The notes: generated by a model from the sequence alone, not told the origin. Numbered from the stretch's first letter, positions 7,677 through 15,889 are shown. The stretch is 19,505 nucleotides of DNA from Lachnospiraceae bacterium (GCA_900764225.1 CAAFNG010000177.1:1-19505), one strand, 5' to 3'. Numbers and translations: made by a program.

Positions 7677-9554
7677 ATGTTTATAATCGAGGAAGAATTA
7701 AAAAAGCTTCCGGCAAAACCGGGAGTTTATATCATGCATGGCGAGAAGGATGAGATCATCTACGTTGGAAAGGCAATCAGCCTTAAGAACAGGGTGCGAC
7801 AGTATTTTCAGAGCAGCCGCAACAAAGGTGCCAAGATCGAACAGATGGTTACACACATAACCAGGTTTGAGTACATTATTACGGACTCTGAACTGGAGGC
7901 ACTGGTTCTGGAATGCAATCTGATCAAGGAACATCGGCCGAAATATAACACGATGCTAAAGGACGACAAGAGCTATCCGTTTATCAAGGTAACGGTTCAT
8001 GAGCCGTATCCCAGAGTACTTTTTGCCAGGAGGATGAAAAAAGACAAGGCCAGATACTTTGGTCCTTATACAAGCGGCGGTGCGGTGAAAGACGTGATCG
8101 AGCTTGTGCGAAAGCTGTATCAGGTGCGCTCCTGCAACCGGAATCTGCCAAGAGATACCGGAAAAGACAGGCCCTGTCTGTACTATCATATGAAGCAGTG
8201 CAAGGCTCCCTGCCAGGGATATATCAGCCAGGAAGAATACCGAGGAAATATCAACCGTGTGATCCGTTTTCTGAATGGTGATTTTCAGGACACTATTGAT
8301 GAACTTATGGAAAAAATGCAGAAAGCTTCGGAGGAGATGAGGTATGAAGATGCCATGGAGTGCCGCGATCTGATCCGCAGCATTCAGAAGATCGGCGAGC
8401 GTCAGAAGATCACCGGTTACGGCCAGGAGGATCGGGATATTATCGCAGTGGCCATGGACGACAGTGAGGACCTCAGGGATCAGGATGCAGTTGTGCAGGT
8501 GTTTTTTATCCGGGATGGCAAGCTGATCGGGCGGGATCACTTTTATCTACGTGTGGCGAAGGGGGACACAAAAGCCCAGGTGCTGTCAAGTTTTTTGAAA
8601 CAGTTTTATGCAGGAACACCGTTTATTCCTTCTGAGATCATGCTGCAAAGTGAGATCGAGGATGCAGATATCATCGAAGAATGGCTGACTTCCAGGCGGA
8701 AACAGAAGGTTCATATCCGTGTTCCGAAAAAAGGAACAAAAGAGAAGCTTGTGGAGCTTGCTCTGGAAAATGCCCGCATGGTTCTCTCAAAGGATCGCGA
8801 GCGGATTAAAAGAGAGGAAGGCCGTACCATCGGAGCCGTTCATGAAGTGGAAGAATGGCTTGGCCTTAAGGATGTGGTACGAATGGAGGCTTACGATATC
8901 TCAAACATCAGCGGTTTTGAGTCTGTAGGCTCCATGGTGGTTTACGAAAAAGGACGCCCGAAGCGCAGCGATTATCGTAAATTCAAGATCAAATGGGTGC
9001 AGGGACCGAATGATTACGCCAGCATGGAAGAGGTGTTGACAAGAAGATTCACCCATGAGAGCAACGGAGAGTTTGACAGCTTTGCAAGGCTTCCGGATCT
9101 GATATTGATGGATGGTGGAAGAGGTCAGGTAAACATAGCCCTGAAAGTGCTGAACGAGCTTGGAATCAGCATTCCTGTGTGTGGCATGGTAAAGGATGAT
9201 CACCACAGGACAAGGGGCTTATATTTTGATAATGTGGAGATTCCCATTGATACATCCAGTGAAGGCTTCAGGCTTATTACAAGGATCCAGGATGAGGCCC
9301 ACCGATTTGCAATTGAATATCACCGTTCTCTTCGAAGCAAGGAGCAGGTGCATTCCATTCTGGATGATATCCCGGGAATCGGCGATACAAGAAGAAAAGC
9401 TCTCCTGCGTAAATTTAAATCTGTGGAAAATATCCGGGATGCGTCCGAGGAAGAACTGGCGCAGACAGAGAGCATGAACGCGGGAAGCGCCCGCCAGGTT
9501 TACGAGTTTTTTCACAGGGCAGGAGAAACGAAAGAAACTGGGGCAAAATCCTGA
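7677..9554 (+). CDS. uvrC: Excinuclease ABC subunit UvrC
   Basis: A 625-residue nuclease that makes both incisions around bulky DNA lesions after UvrA/UvrB recognition. Numbered from ATG 7677: a GIY-YIG nuclease domain at the N-terminus (GVYIM at 16-20, YVGK at 29-32) for the 3' cut; four cysteines at 153, 167, 175 and 179 with spacing like those reported to hold an iron-sulfur cluster in E. coli UvrC; a UvrB-interacting UVR motif near 200-240 ([23 protein letters not shown]); an RNase H-like nuclease for the 5' cut with likely catalytic Asp407 (AYDISN), Asp479 (LILMDGG) and His542 (DEAHRFAI); and a helix-hairpin-helix region from about 562 ([15 protein letters not shown]). Full length and intact. 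It lies between the ftsH terminator and the hprK promoter. I see only a weak TATACT at 7650-7655 with no good -35, so its promoter is uncertain. Confidence 0.97.
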   Translation: MFIIEEELKKLPAKPGVYIMHGEKDEIIYVGKAISLKNRVRQYFQSSRNKGAKIEQMVTHITRFEYIITDSELEALVLECNLIKEHRPKYNTMLKDDKSYPFIKVTVHEPYPRVLFARRMKKDKARYFGPYTSGGAVKDVIELVRKLYQVRSCNRNLPRDTGKDRPCLYYHMKQCKAPCQGYISQEEYRGNINRVIRFLNGDFQDTIDELMEKMQKASEEMRYEDAMECRDLIRSIQKIGERQKITGYGQEDRDIIAVAMDDSEDLRDQDAVVQVFFIRDGKLIGRDHFYLRVAKGDTKAQVLSSFLKQFYAGTPFIPSEIMLQSEIEDADIIEEWLTSRRKQKVHIRVPKKGTKEKLVELALENARMVLSKDRERIKREEGRTIGAVHEVEEWLGLKDVVRMEAYDISNISGFESVGSMVVYEKGRPKRSDYRKFKIKWVQGPNDYASMEEVLTRRFTHESNGEFDSFARLPDLILMDGGRGQVNIALKVLNELGISIPVCGMVKDDHHRTRGLYFDNVEIPIDTSSEGFRLITRIQDEAHRFAIEYHRSLRSKEQVHSILDDIPGIGDTRRKALLRKFKSVENIRDASEEELAQTESMNAGSARQVYEFFHRAGETKETGAKS

Positions 9555-9561
9555 TGCTGCA

Positions 9562-9590
9562 TTGAAGTTTTAATGGCAATTGTGTATAAT
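9562..9590 (+). promoter_or_regulatory. Sigma-A-type promoter for hprK-glucokinase
   Basis: TTGAAG (9562-9567), a 17-base spacer and a perfect TATAAT (9585-9590), starting 8 bases after the uvrC stop. The predicted transcript starts near 9597. Confidence 0.72.
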
Positions 9591-9603
9591 TATAAATAAG
9601 GTG

Positions 9604-9628
9604 TCTCACGCCGGAACAGGTGGTGAGA
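9604..9628 (+). other. Small hairpin at the 5' end of the hprK transcript
   Basis: TCTCAC (9604-9609) pairs with GTGAGA (9623-9628). GCC next to it can pair with GGT past a bulged G. The stem lies within the first 35 bases of the predicted leader and well before the ribosome site at 9648-9652. It lacks a T run, so it is not a terminator. A role in mRNA stability or as a protein site is only a guess. Confidence 0.35.
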
Positions 9629-9662
9629 ATGCAAACTTTCAGCGAAAAGGAGACAAAAAAGT

Positions 9663-10607
9663 ATGAAGGGTGTACAGTTGACAAAGATGGCACAGGAGCT
9701 GGAGCTTACCAATCTGACTCCGGAGATCGACCTGTCCGACATTGTGATTAAGACTGCAGAGATCAACAGACCTGCGCTTCAGCTTACCGGATATCTGGAG
9801 CATTTTGCAAATGAGCGTGTACAGATCATCGGATATGTAGAGTATACGTACCTGATGCAGCTTAATGAGGAAGAGAGACGTTTTAAATATGAGCGTTTTA
9901 TCTCCAGCAAGATCCCATGTGTTATTTTCAGTACTATGACACGTCCGTCACAGGACATGATCGATCTGGCTGTTAAATATAATGTTCCGACATTCGTGAC
10001 AGAAAGAACAACTTCAAGCTTTATGGCAGAGATCATCCGCTGGCTTGGTGTGCAGCTTGCGCCGTGCATTTCCATTCATGGTGTGCTGGTAGATGTTTAC
10101 GGTGAGGGAATCCTGATCACAGGTGAGAGCGGAATCGGTAAGAGTGAGGCTGCTCTGGAGCTGATCAAACGTGGACATCGTCTTGTCAGTGATGATGTTG
10201 TTGAGATCCGTAAGGTCAGTGATGTTACGCTGGTAGGTTCTGCACCGGATATCACACGACATTTTATCGAGCTTCGTGGTATCGGCATCATTGATGTAAA
10301 GACCCTGTTTGGTGTAGAGAGCGTTAAGGATACCCAGTCTATTGACCTTGTTATCAAGCTTGAGGAGTGGGACAGAGATAAGGAGTATGACCGTCTTGGG
10401 CTTCATGAGGAATATACAGAATATCTTGGAAACAAGGTCGTATGCCATTCCCTTCCGATCCGTCCGGGCCGTAACCTGGCGATCATCGTTGAGGCAGCAG
10501 CTGTCAACCATAGACAGAAGAAGATGGGCTACAATGCAGCAGAGGCACTTTATAAGCGTGTTCAGGCAAACCTTGCCAAAAAAAGAGAAAATCCAGAGGA
10601 AGAGTAA
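9663..10607 (+). CDS. hprK: HPr kinase/phosphorylase
   Basis: A 314-residue enzyme that phosphorylates or dephosphorylates Ser46 of HPr, setting CcpA-dependent carbon catabolite control in Firmicutes. The N-terminal regulatory half (1-130) includes FSTMTRPSQDM and FVTERTTS. The kinase half carries His139, the P-loop GESGIGKS at 154-161, paired acidic residues in SDDVVEI at 177-178, the HPrK signature IELRGIGIIDVKTLFG at 202-217, and the late block PIRPGRNLAIIVEAAA. Length equals the family's usual 310-320. The start ATG 9663 has AAAAGGAGA about 10 bases upstream, and the stretch before it is a noncoding leader with its own promoter. The glucokinase starts 13 bases after its stop with no terminator between, so the pair is almost certainly one operon tying glucose phosphorylation to catabolite control. 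Confidence 0.97.
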   Translation: MKGVQLTKMAQELELTNLTPEIDLSDIVIKTAEINRPALQLTGYLEHFANERVQIIGYVEYTYLMQLNEEERRFKYERFISSKIPCVIFSTMTRPSQDMIDLAVKYNVPTFVTERTTSSFMAEIIRWLGVQLAPCISIHGVLVDVYGEGILITGESGIGKSEAALELIKRGHRLVSDDVVEIRKVSDVTLVGSAPDITRHFIELRGIGIIDVKTLFGVESVKDTQSIDLVIKLEEWDRDKEYDRLGLHEEYTEYLGNKVVCHSLPIRPGRNLAIIVEAAAVNHRQKKMGYNAAEALYKRVQANLAKKRENPEEE

Positions 10608-10620
10608 GAGAGGATAAGAG

Positions 10621-11556
10621 ATGGGAACATATTGTTTTGGAATTGATGTAGGCGGAACAACTGTAAAATGCGGACTTTTCCGCACAGATGGTACTCTTCT
10701 TGAGAAATGGGAGATCCCTACCCGTAAGGAGAATAACGGAGACCAGATCCTTCCGGATGTGGCAGCAACCGTAAATGCCAAGATCGAAGAAAAAGGCATT
10801 TCAAAAGATGATGTGGAAGGTGTTGGAATCGGTGTTCCGGGACCGGTCAATACAGCCGGTGAGGTTCCGTGTGCAGTAAACCTTTACTGGGGATATAAGA
10901 ATGTTGTCAAGGAACTGGAAGATCTCACAGGCCTTCATGCAAAAGCAGGCAACGATGCCAATGTTGCAGCTCTTGGTGAGGCATGGAAGGGCGCAGCAGC
11001 TGGTTCTTCTGATGTGATCATGGTTACTCTGGGAACTGGTGTCGGCGGTGGAATCATCGTTGACGGAAAGATCGTAACCGGTCATCACGGAGCCGGTGGA
11101 GAAATCGGACATGCCAATGTGGATCATCACGAAAAAGAAGCCTGCAACTGTGGAAACAAAGGATGCCTTGAGCAGTTTGCCTCAGCAACAGGAATCGTCC
11201 GTATGGCAAAGAGAGAGCTTGCTGTATCTGACGCAGACAGTGTTCTTCGTAATAAAGAGAATATTTCCGCGAAATCCGTTCTGGATGCCTTTAAGGCCAA
11301 TGATCCGGTAGCAGTTGCAACCATGGAAAAAGTCGGCGAGCAGCTTGGCGGTTCCCTGGCAATCTTTACCAGTGTTGTAGATCCTGAGACTATCGTAATC
11401 GGCGGTGGTGTTTCCAGAGCAGGACAGCCGCTCATTGACTGTATTCAGAAATATTATAAAGAGTATGCTTTCACAGCATGCAAGGATACTCCGATCGTGA
11501 TCGCAACACTTGGCAATGATGCCGGAATTTACGGCGCAGCCAAGATGGTGCTCTGA
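10621..11556 (+). CDS. glcK: ROK-family glucokinase
   Basis: A 311-residue cytoplasmic sugar kinase, most likely converting glucose and ATP to glucose-6-phosphate. Visible motifs: phosphate-binding DVGGTTVK at 9-16; GIGVPGPVN near 69-77; catalytic Asp112 in GNDANVAALGE; second phosphate motif LGTGVGGG at 137-144; sugar/zinc motif GEIGH at 160-164; and the ROK zinc cluster CNCGNKGCLEQFAS with Cys175, 177 and 182. This set fits the Gram-positive GlcK group of ROK kinases rather than ROK repressors, since there is no N-terminal DNA-binding helix-turn-helix. A ribosome site AGAGG at 10610-10614 precedes ATG 10621. It is the second gene after hprK and ends at a strong terminator. Other ROK sugars such as mannose or N-acetylmannosamine cannot be fully excluded from sequence. 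Confidence 0.93.
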   Translation: MGTYCFGIDVGGTTVKCGLFRTDGTLLEKWEIPTRKENNGDQILPDVAATVNAKIEEKGISKDDVEGVGIGVPGPVNTAGEVPCAVNLYWGYKNVVKELEDLTGLHAKAGNDANVAALGEAWKGAAAGSSDVIMVTLGTGVGGGIIVDGKIVTGHHGAGGEIGHANVDHHEKEACNCGNKGCLEQFASATGIVRMAKRELAVSDADSVLRNKENISAKSVLDAFKANDPVAVATMEKVGEQLGGSLAIFTSVVDPETIVIGGGVSRAGQPLIDCIQKYYKEYAFTACKDTPIVIATLGNDAGIYGAAKMVL

Positions 11557-11605
11557 TAAAAGAATAAGTTTTCCGATGTGATATACATCAGATAATCAGA
11601 CAAAT

Positions 11606-11650
11606 AAAAAGTGTGAATTCCAAAAATGAAAAATGGAATTCACACTTTTT
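11606..11650. terminator. Two-way intrinsic terminator between glucokinase and PBP genes
   Basis: A perfect 17-bp inverted repeat, AAAAAGTGTGAATTCCA at 11606-11622 and its complement at 11634-11650, surrounds an 11-base A-rich loop. A run of five A on one side and five T on the other make it usable from both directions, matching the convergent genes on each side. Confidence 0.93.
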
Positions 11651-11674
11651 GTAATTTTGAAGACTTTAATATGA

Positions 11675-14359
11675 TCAATAGTATTCTATCGGATCATCGC
11701 TTTCACCGGTGTCGTCACCGCCGTTATCACCGTTGTCGGTGCCGGAATTCTCACCGGCATCGTTGTTCTCGCCGTTATCAGCATTGTTATCACTGCCATT
11801 ATCGCCTTCCACATTGTCAGTGTTATCGTTGGTATTATCATTGTTGTTATCGCCGGAACCATTGTCGGTATTGTCTCCGTTCTCCGTGTTTTCTGTACTG
11901 TCCGGAGCTGCGGATGGAATTACGTCTGTATCTGAGTCGGAATCCTCATTATAATAATAGTCTTCATCATAATTGTAGTCATAATTATAATCATCATCAT
12001 TTCCGTAGAAATGCTGGTCACAGTATTCTGTAGGAAGACTGGAGATATCGAAGTATTCTGTAATGGTTGGGCAGCCTGCACGTGGCAGAAGACCGGTTTC
12101 CGAGCAGATGCTGGCTTTTTCCACACTGGAAGGCATTTCGAAATCTTTATTTTCCAGACCTTCATGGATACGGCTCATAACTTTTTGCCAGAGTGTTTTG
12201 TGGAAGTTACGGGCATCTTCAGGAATCTTTTCATTATTATCGTATCCGGACCATACAGCACATGTATAATATGGTGTATAACCAACAAACCAGAGATCAT
12301 TATAATCTTCGGTTGTACCGGTTTTTCCGGCAACTGTCATATTGTCAAGCTGGCAGGCTGTACCGGTACCTTTTGTGACAACATCTTCCATGGCACTTGT
12401 AAGAAGAAAAGCAGTGCTGTCCTTGATTACGGACTTGGAAACAGAGGAGTTCTCAATCAGTACATTGCCATCATGGTCAAGAATCTGTGTATAGTAAATT
12501 GGCTTGATATAATTTCCATTGTTTGCAATGGCCGCGTATGCAGCACAGAGCTCAACATTTTTGACACCTTTGGTGATTCCGCCAAGAGCGGTTGCCAGGT
12601 TGGCGTCGCTCCAGATATTTCCGTTGTTATCTTTGTCAGCTTCTGTTCCGTGGGCAAGTGTGGTAAATCCGAAATCATCCAGATATTTAAGACCAAGGGC
12701 TGGTGTTACCTGTTCCAGACATTTAACAGCTACGACGTTAATGGAATTCTGGATGGCTTTGCGGATGGTTGTTTCACCACCGTAGCTCCGGGATGCATTG
12801 TTGACAGGAGAACCGTCTGGGTATTCGTATGGTTCATCCATAAAAGTAGTTGCCAGTGTATCCCCTTTCTCATTAAGAGCCGGTGCATAGGTAGATACGA
12901 TCTTAAAAGTTGAACCGGGCTGTCTGGTAGTATCTGTTGCACGGTTCAGGGTAAGGCTGGCTGTTTTTTCACCACGGCCACCGATCAGGGCTTTTACATA
13001 GCCGGTGTGCTGATCAATCACAGTCATGGAGGACTGTGGCTGTGGTGCGAAGTTTACACGTTCGGAAACGACAGTACTTCCATCAGCAAGAATATTAGCC
13101 TTATATTGATCAACATACTGTTGACCTTCCTCTGGAGAGCTGAAGAGAAGATCGAATTCAGGATCCTGGTCACGGAAGTAGAGCTGCAGCATTTCTTTGC
13201 TGTAATTGACCTGTTCACCCTGAGGATTTTGTACAGTCAGTGCATAATCAAGTTCATACTGCACATCAGATGGATAATTATCAGGATTTGAATATTCTTC
13301 GTCAAGAATATTCTGAATATTGGAATCCAGTGTGGTCATGATCTTCAGTCCGCCACTGTAAAGAAGGTTGGTAGCCTGAGTTTTGGTGTATCCCTTGATA
13401 TTCATGAGATCACTGATAACCTGATTGGTAACTTCATCTTCAAAATAAGTGTAGACAGTACTTTCTTCTTCGGTATTTTCCATCTGAGCAAGCTGAATGC
13501 GGGAATAAACATCGTCATTCAGTGCTTCGTTGTATTCATCCTGAGAGATATATTTCTGATCCAGCATATGATCAAGAACTTCTTTCCGTCTCTTAGCGTT
13601 AGATTTTGGATTGGTAATAGGATTGAATTTGGTAGGGTTCTGAGTGATACCGGCAAGAGTTGCACACTCGGAGAGATTCAGATCCCATACATCTTTGTTA
13701 AAATATTTCTTAGATGCAGCCTGTACACCGTAGGAACCAGCTCCGAGATTGATGGTGTTCAGGTAATTTTCAAGAATCACATCTTTGTCATATTTTTTTT
13801 CAATCTCTACAGCAAGGTACTGTTCCTGAAATTTACGGGTGAAACGTTCCAACTGTGTGGACTCGCTGGTCCAGTCTGTGAAAACATTGTTCTTCAGAAG
13901 CTGCTGTGTGATTGTACTGGCACCTTCCGAAAAATTACCGGTTGTAAGTGCCTTCATGGCAGCACGTGCGATACCACGGACATCAATACCGTTATGTTCG
14001 TAAAAACGCTCATCCTCAATTGCCACGACAGCATGCTGCAGACTTACCGGAATCTGTTCCAGAGATACGGGAAGACGATTGGATGTAGGTGCTGAAAGCT
14101 GTCGGAGCTGAGTGCCCTGATCGTCATACAGGAAGGTTGCATATCCGAGAGGTGAAATATCCACATTGTTGACATCGGGTGCACCGGCAATCACGCCCCG
14201 GAAAGAGCCGATGCCAAGGCAGACAACCATGACGCAGACAGCAATCAGAGCTGTAAATAAAACCCGGATAAATGAAACGTGAGCTCTTTTTCCCATCATG
14301 GAAGTACGGGAGATCAGAGCGTTCCGCTTCTTTGAAGTGGATCTTTTTCCGTAGTTCAT
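11675..14359 (-). CDS. Class A penicillin-binding protein (PBP1-type transglycosylase/transpeptidase)
   Basis: An 894-residue bifunctional cell-wall synthase. It has a Lys/Arg-rich cytoplasmic start, one membrane anchor at about 28-51, and the rest outside. The GT51 glycosyltransferase shows EDERFYEHNGID with the likely catalytic Glu115 and GASTITQQL at 146-154. The penicillin-binding transpeptidase shows STFK with Ser483/Lys486, SIN at 539-541 and KTGT at 679-682. A Cys-containing block follows (Cys752, Cys763, Cys780), common in Firmicute PBP1 proteins. From about residue 787 to the end is a roughly 108-residue low-complexity tail, first Asp/Tyr-rich, then Asn/Asp/Gly/Glu/Thr-rich. The start is supported by AAAGGAGG on the minus strand (14366-14373) and an extended -10 promoter at 14386-14394. 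It is a single-gene unit, convergent with the glucokinase and divergent from yigZ. It is pbpA/ponA-like, but the exact paralogue name is unsettled. Confidence 0.95.
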   Translation of the reverse strand: MNYGKRSTSKKRNALISRTSMMGKRAHVSFIRVLFTALIAVCVMVVCLGIGSFRGVIAGAPDVNNVDISPLGYATFLYDDQGTQLRQLSAPTSNRLPVSLEQIPVSLQHAVVAIEDERFYEHNGIDVRGIARAAMKALTTGNFSEGASTITQQLLKNNVFTDWTSESTQLERFTRKFQEQYLAVEIEKKYDKDVILENYLNTINLGAGSYGVQAASKKYFNKDVWDLNLSECATLAGITQNPTKFNPITNPKSNAKRRKEVLDHMLDQKYISQDEYNEALNDDVYSRIQLAQMENTEEESTVYTYFEDEVTNQVISDLMNIKGYTKTQATNLLYSGGLKIMTTLDSNIQNILDEEYSNPDNYPSDVQYELDYALTVQNPQGEQVNYSKEMLQLYFRDQDPEFDLLFSSPEEGQQYVDQYKANILADGSTVVSERVNFAPQPQSSMTVIDQHTGYVKALIGGRGEKTASLTLNRATDTTRQPGSTFKIVSTYAPALNEKGDTLATTFMDEPYEYPDGSPVNNASRSYGGETTIRKAIQNSINVVAVKCLEQVTPALGLKYLDDFGFTTLAHGTEADKDNNGNIWSDANLATALGGITKGVKNVELCAAYAAIANNGNYIKPIYYTQILDHDGNVLIENSSVSKSVIKDSTAFLLTSAMEDVVTKGTGTACQLDNMTVAGKTGTTEDYNDLWFVGYTPYYTCAVWSGYDNNEKIPEDARNFHKTLWQKVMSRIHEGLENKDFEMPSSVEKASICSETGLLPRAGCPTITEYFDISSLPTEYCDQHFYGNDDDYNYDYNYDEDYYYNEDSDSDTDVIPSAAPDSTENTENGDNTDNGSGDNNNDNTNDNTDNVEGDNGSDNNADNGENNDAGENSGTDNGDNGGDDTGESDDPIEYY
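11678..12001 (-). repeat. Low-complexity Asp/Asn-rich coding tract (PBP tail)
   Basis: The 3' end of the penicillin-binding protein gene is built from degenerate repeats of GAT/AAT/AAC/GAC codons, with short units such as DNTDN, DNADN and DNGDN recurring irregularly. On the plus strand it reads as runs of TTATCACCGTT-like units. There is no exact long tandem period, so it is simple-sequence coding DNA rather than an array. Confidence 0.75.
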
Positions 14360-14385
14360 GTTATTCCTCCTTTATAATCCGTTCC

Positions 14386-14394
14386 ATTATATCA
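14386..14394 (-). promoter_or_regulatory. Extended -10 promoter for the PBP gene
   Basis: On the minus strand, TGATATAAT gives a perfect -10 (14386-14391) with the TG extension (14393-14394). The -35 region is poor (TTTATT with 17-base spacing), which is usual when the TG extension is present. The transcript start is predicted near 14379, about 20 bases before the start codon. Confidence 0.6.
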
Positions 14395-14453
14395 AATCTG
14401 CAATACTAAATAAACCCTTAAAAAAAATTTCACAATTCACGATATCTTATACA

Positions 14454-14482
14454 TTGTGCAATGAAGATAATTATTATACAAT
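14454..14482 (+). promoter_or_regulatory. Possible promoter for yigZ
   Basis: TTGTGC (14454-14459), a 17-base spacer and TACAAT (14477-14482, 5 of 6 to consensus), 32 bases before the start codon. The -35 box is weak, so this is the best available candidate rather than a firm call. Confidence 0.45.
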
Positions 14483-14514
14483 AAGAAAAAGTCTGAAAAA
14501 TGGAGGCATGAATT

Positions 14515-15171
14515 ATGCTGGAACATTATAAAACCATATATGAAGGCGGAGAAGGCGAGCTGGTGGAGAAGAAGTCCCGTTTTATCGCAACTGTCCGTCC
14601 TGTAGAGACAGAAGAAGAGGCGCTTGCTTTTATAGAAGAAATGAAGAAGAAGTACTGGGATGCCAGACATAACTGTTATGTGTATTCTGTAGGAATGAAC
14701 CGGGAAGCGACCAGATGCAGCGATGACGGGGAACCGTCCGGAACAGCCGGAAGACCGATGCTGGATGTGCTGCTGGGGGCAGGGATCTATAATGTGGCGA
14801 TCGTCGTGACCAGATATTTTGGCGGAGTACTTCTGGGAACCGGCGGACTTGTACGTGCATATTCGGGCGCTGTGCAGGCAGGACTGGCAGCAAGTACCGT
14901 GATCGAGAAGCATCATGGAATTTCCCTGGAGGTAACAACTGATTATACAGGAATCGGAAAGATCCAGTACATAGCAGGAGAGAGAAATCTTCCGATCCTG
15001 GATTCGGAATACACGGACAAGGTAGTGCTGAAGCTTCTTGTGCCGGATGACCAGATTGAGGAAGTGAAGAAAGCGATCACAGAAGGAACGAACGGAAGAG
15101 CAGGTCTTCACAAAGATGCAGAGCTTTATTTTGCAAAAGTAAACGGTGAAGTAAAAACTTTTGATGTGTAA
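14515..15171 (+). CDS. yigZ: YigZ/IMPACT family protein
   Basis: A 218-residue cytoplasmic protein of the UPF0029/IMPACT family. The N-terminal domain has the family signature DDGEPSGTAGRPML at 70-83 and VVTRYFGGVLLGTGGLVRAY at 97-116, together with KSRFIA at 20-25 and ARHNCYVY at 50-57. The C-terminal 75 residues form the small ferredoxin-like domain expected in bacterial YigZ. Eukaryotic IMPACT modulates the GCN2 translation stress kinase. The role of bacterial members is poorly settled, with ribosome or nucleic-acid binding proposed from structure. The start ATG 14515 has GGAGG at 14502-14506, 8 bases upstream. It is a lone gene, divergent from the PBP gene and convergent with the cyclophilin gene. 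Length and both domains are normal. Confidence 0.93.
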   Translation: MLEHYKTIYEGGEGELVEKKSRFIATVRPVETEEEALAFIEEMKKKYWDARHNCYVYSVGMNREATRCSDDGEPSGTAGRPMLDVLLGAGIYNVAIVVTRYFGGVLLGTGGLVRAYSGAVQAGLAASTVIEKHHGISLEVTTDYTGIGKIQYIAGERNLPILDSEYTDKVVLKLLVPDDQIEEVKKAITEGTNGRAGLHKDAELYFAKVNGEVKTFDV

Positions 15172-15179
15172 CAGATTAT

Positions 15180-15262
15180 AAAAATCCCCGGAAAGATCAG
15201 ATGTCAGACATTTATATAGAAATATATCAGTCTGGGAAATCTGCCTTTCAGGGGACTTTTTT
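15180..15262. terminator. Long nested hairpin, probable two-way terminator between yigZ and the cyclophilin gene
   Basis: Five pairs of arms nest in order: TCCCC 15185-15189 with GGGGA 15251-15255; GAAAG 15191-15195 with CTTTC 15245-15249; CAGAT 15198-15202 with ATCTG 15239-15243; CAGAC 15205-15209 with GTCTG 15230-15234; and ATATA 15214-15218 with TATAT 15223-15227. Runs of A (15180-15184) and T (15257-15262) flank it, so it can stop transcription both ways. It is much longer than a usual terminator stem. Confidence 0.8.
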
Positions 15263-15277
15263 ATGCTTTTTAACTTA

Positions 15278-15796
15278 TCAGCATTTCTCCGGTTCCGGAT
15301 AATCAACACCAAAAGTATCTACTGTCATGGATTTGATTTTCTGCTCGTCAAGAGGACGGTCACTGTAATCTGTGTCTGTCTCAGCAATCGCATTCACAAC
15401 ATCCATTCCCTCGATGATCTGACCAAAAGCAGCGTAGCTTCCGTCAAGATGCGGAGCAGCCTTGTGCATGATGAAGAACTGGCTTCCCGCAGAGTTCGGA
15501 TGCATGGCTCTTGCCATGGAAAGAACGCCTGGTGTATGCTTCAGATCGTTCTTGAAACGGTTCTGGGAAAACTCACCCTTGATGCTGTATCCAGGGCCGC
15601 CCATACCGGTTCCGTCCGGGCATCCGCCCTGGATCATGAATCCGTTGATAACACGGTGGAAGATGAGACCATCATAAAAGCCTTTTTTAATAAGGCTGAT
15701 GAAGTTATTTACTGTGTTCGGGGCAACTTCCGGATATAATTCGGCTTTCATTACATCGCCATTTTCCATTGTAATGGTAACGATAGGATTTGCCAT
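15278..15796 (-). CDS. Cyclophilin-type peptidyl-prolyl cis-trans isomerase
   Basis: A 172-residue cytoplasmic cyclophilin that catalyses proline isomerisation during protein folding. The active-site motif FHRVINGFMIQGG holds the likely catalytic Arg48. SQFFI at 105-109, the APHLDGSYAAFGQIIEGMDVV block at 114-134 and GTGMGGPGYSIKGEF are all present, and the length matches single-domain bacterial enzymes. The open frame runs on upstream to 16393, but that extension is antisense to tsaE and has no cyclophilin features. ATG 15796 starts with MANPIVTITMENG and has AAAAGGAGTG about 8 bases upstream on the minus strand, so it is the start. No signal peptide is present. It is a lone gene, convergent with yigZ and sharing its promoter region with tsaE. 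Confidence 0.95.
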   Translation of the reverse strand: MANPIVTITMENGDVMKAELYPEVAPNTVNNFISLIKKGFYDGLIFHRVINGFMIQGGCPDGTGMGGPGYSIKGEFSQNRFKNDLKHTPGVLSMARAMHPNSAGSQFFIMHKAAPHLDGSYAAFGQIIEGMDVVNAIAETDTDYSDRPLDEQKIKSMTVDTFGVDYPEPEKC

Positions 15797-15823
15797 AGTT
15801 TTCGCACTCCTTTTCAAAAAGTA

Positions 15824-15852
15824 TTGTATTTCGCTGTTCGCTCTATTATAAT
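15824..15852 (+). promoter_or_regulatory. Promoter for tsaE-tsaB-rimI
   Basis: TTGTAT (15824-15829), a 17-base spacer and a perfect TATAAT (15847-15852). The predicted start is near 15859, giving a leader of about 30 bases with the ribosome site AAGGTGG at 15879-15884. It shares four bases of its -10 with the cyclophilin promoter running the other way. Confidence 0.62.
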
Positions 15853-15873
15853 ATGCAAAGAATAATTGTGCAA
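15845..15873 (-). promoter_or_regulatory. Promoter for the cyclophilin gene
   Basis: On the minus strand, TTGCAC (15868-15873), a 17-base spacer and a perfect TATAAT (15845-15850). The predicted start is near 15838, leaving a 42-base leader. Its -10 overlaps the -10 of the opposed tsaE promoter. Confidence 0.72.
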
Positions 15874-15889
15874 GAAAAAGGTGGAAAAT

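Noticed and set aside
12011..12913. 300-residue open frame opposite the PBP gene, Cys- and aromatic-rich
   Set aside because: It is a shadow of the transpeptidase-coding strand with no family resemblance or translation signal.
14430..14460. CACAAT...ATTGTG inverted arms between the PBP and yigZ genes, a possible operator
   Set aside because: The arms are only 6 bp with a 16-base spacer and no matching second site in the window; chance is a fair explanation in AT-rich DNA.
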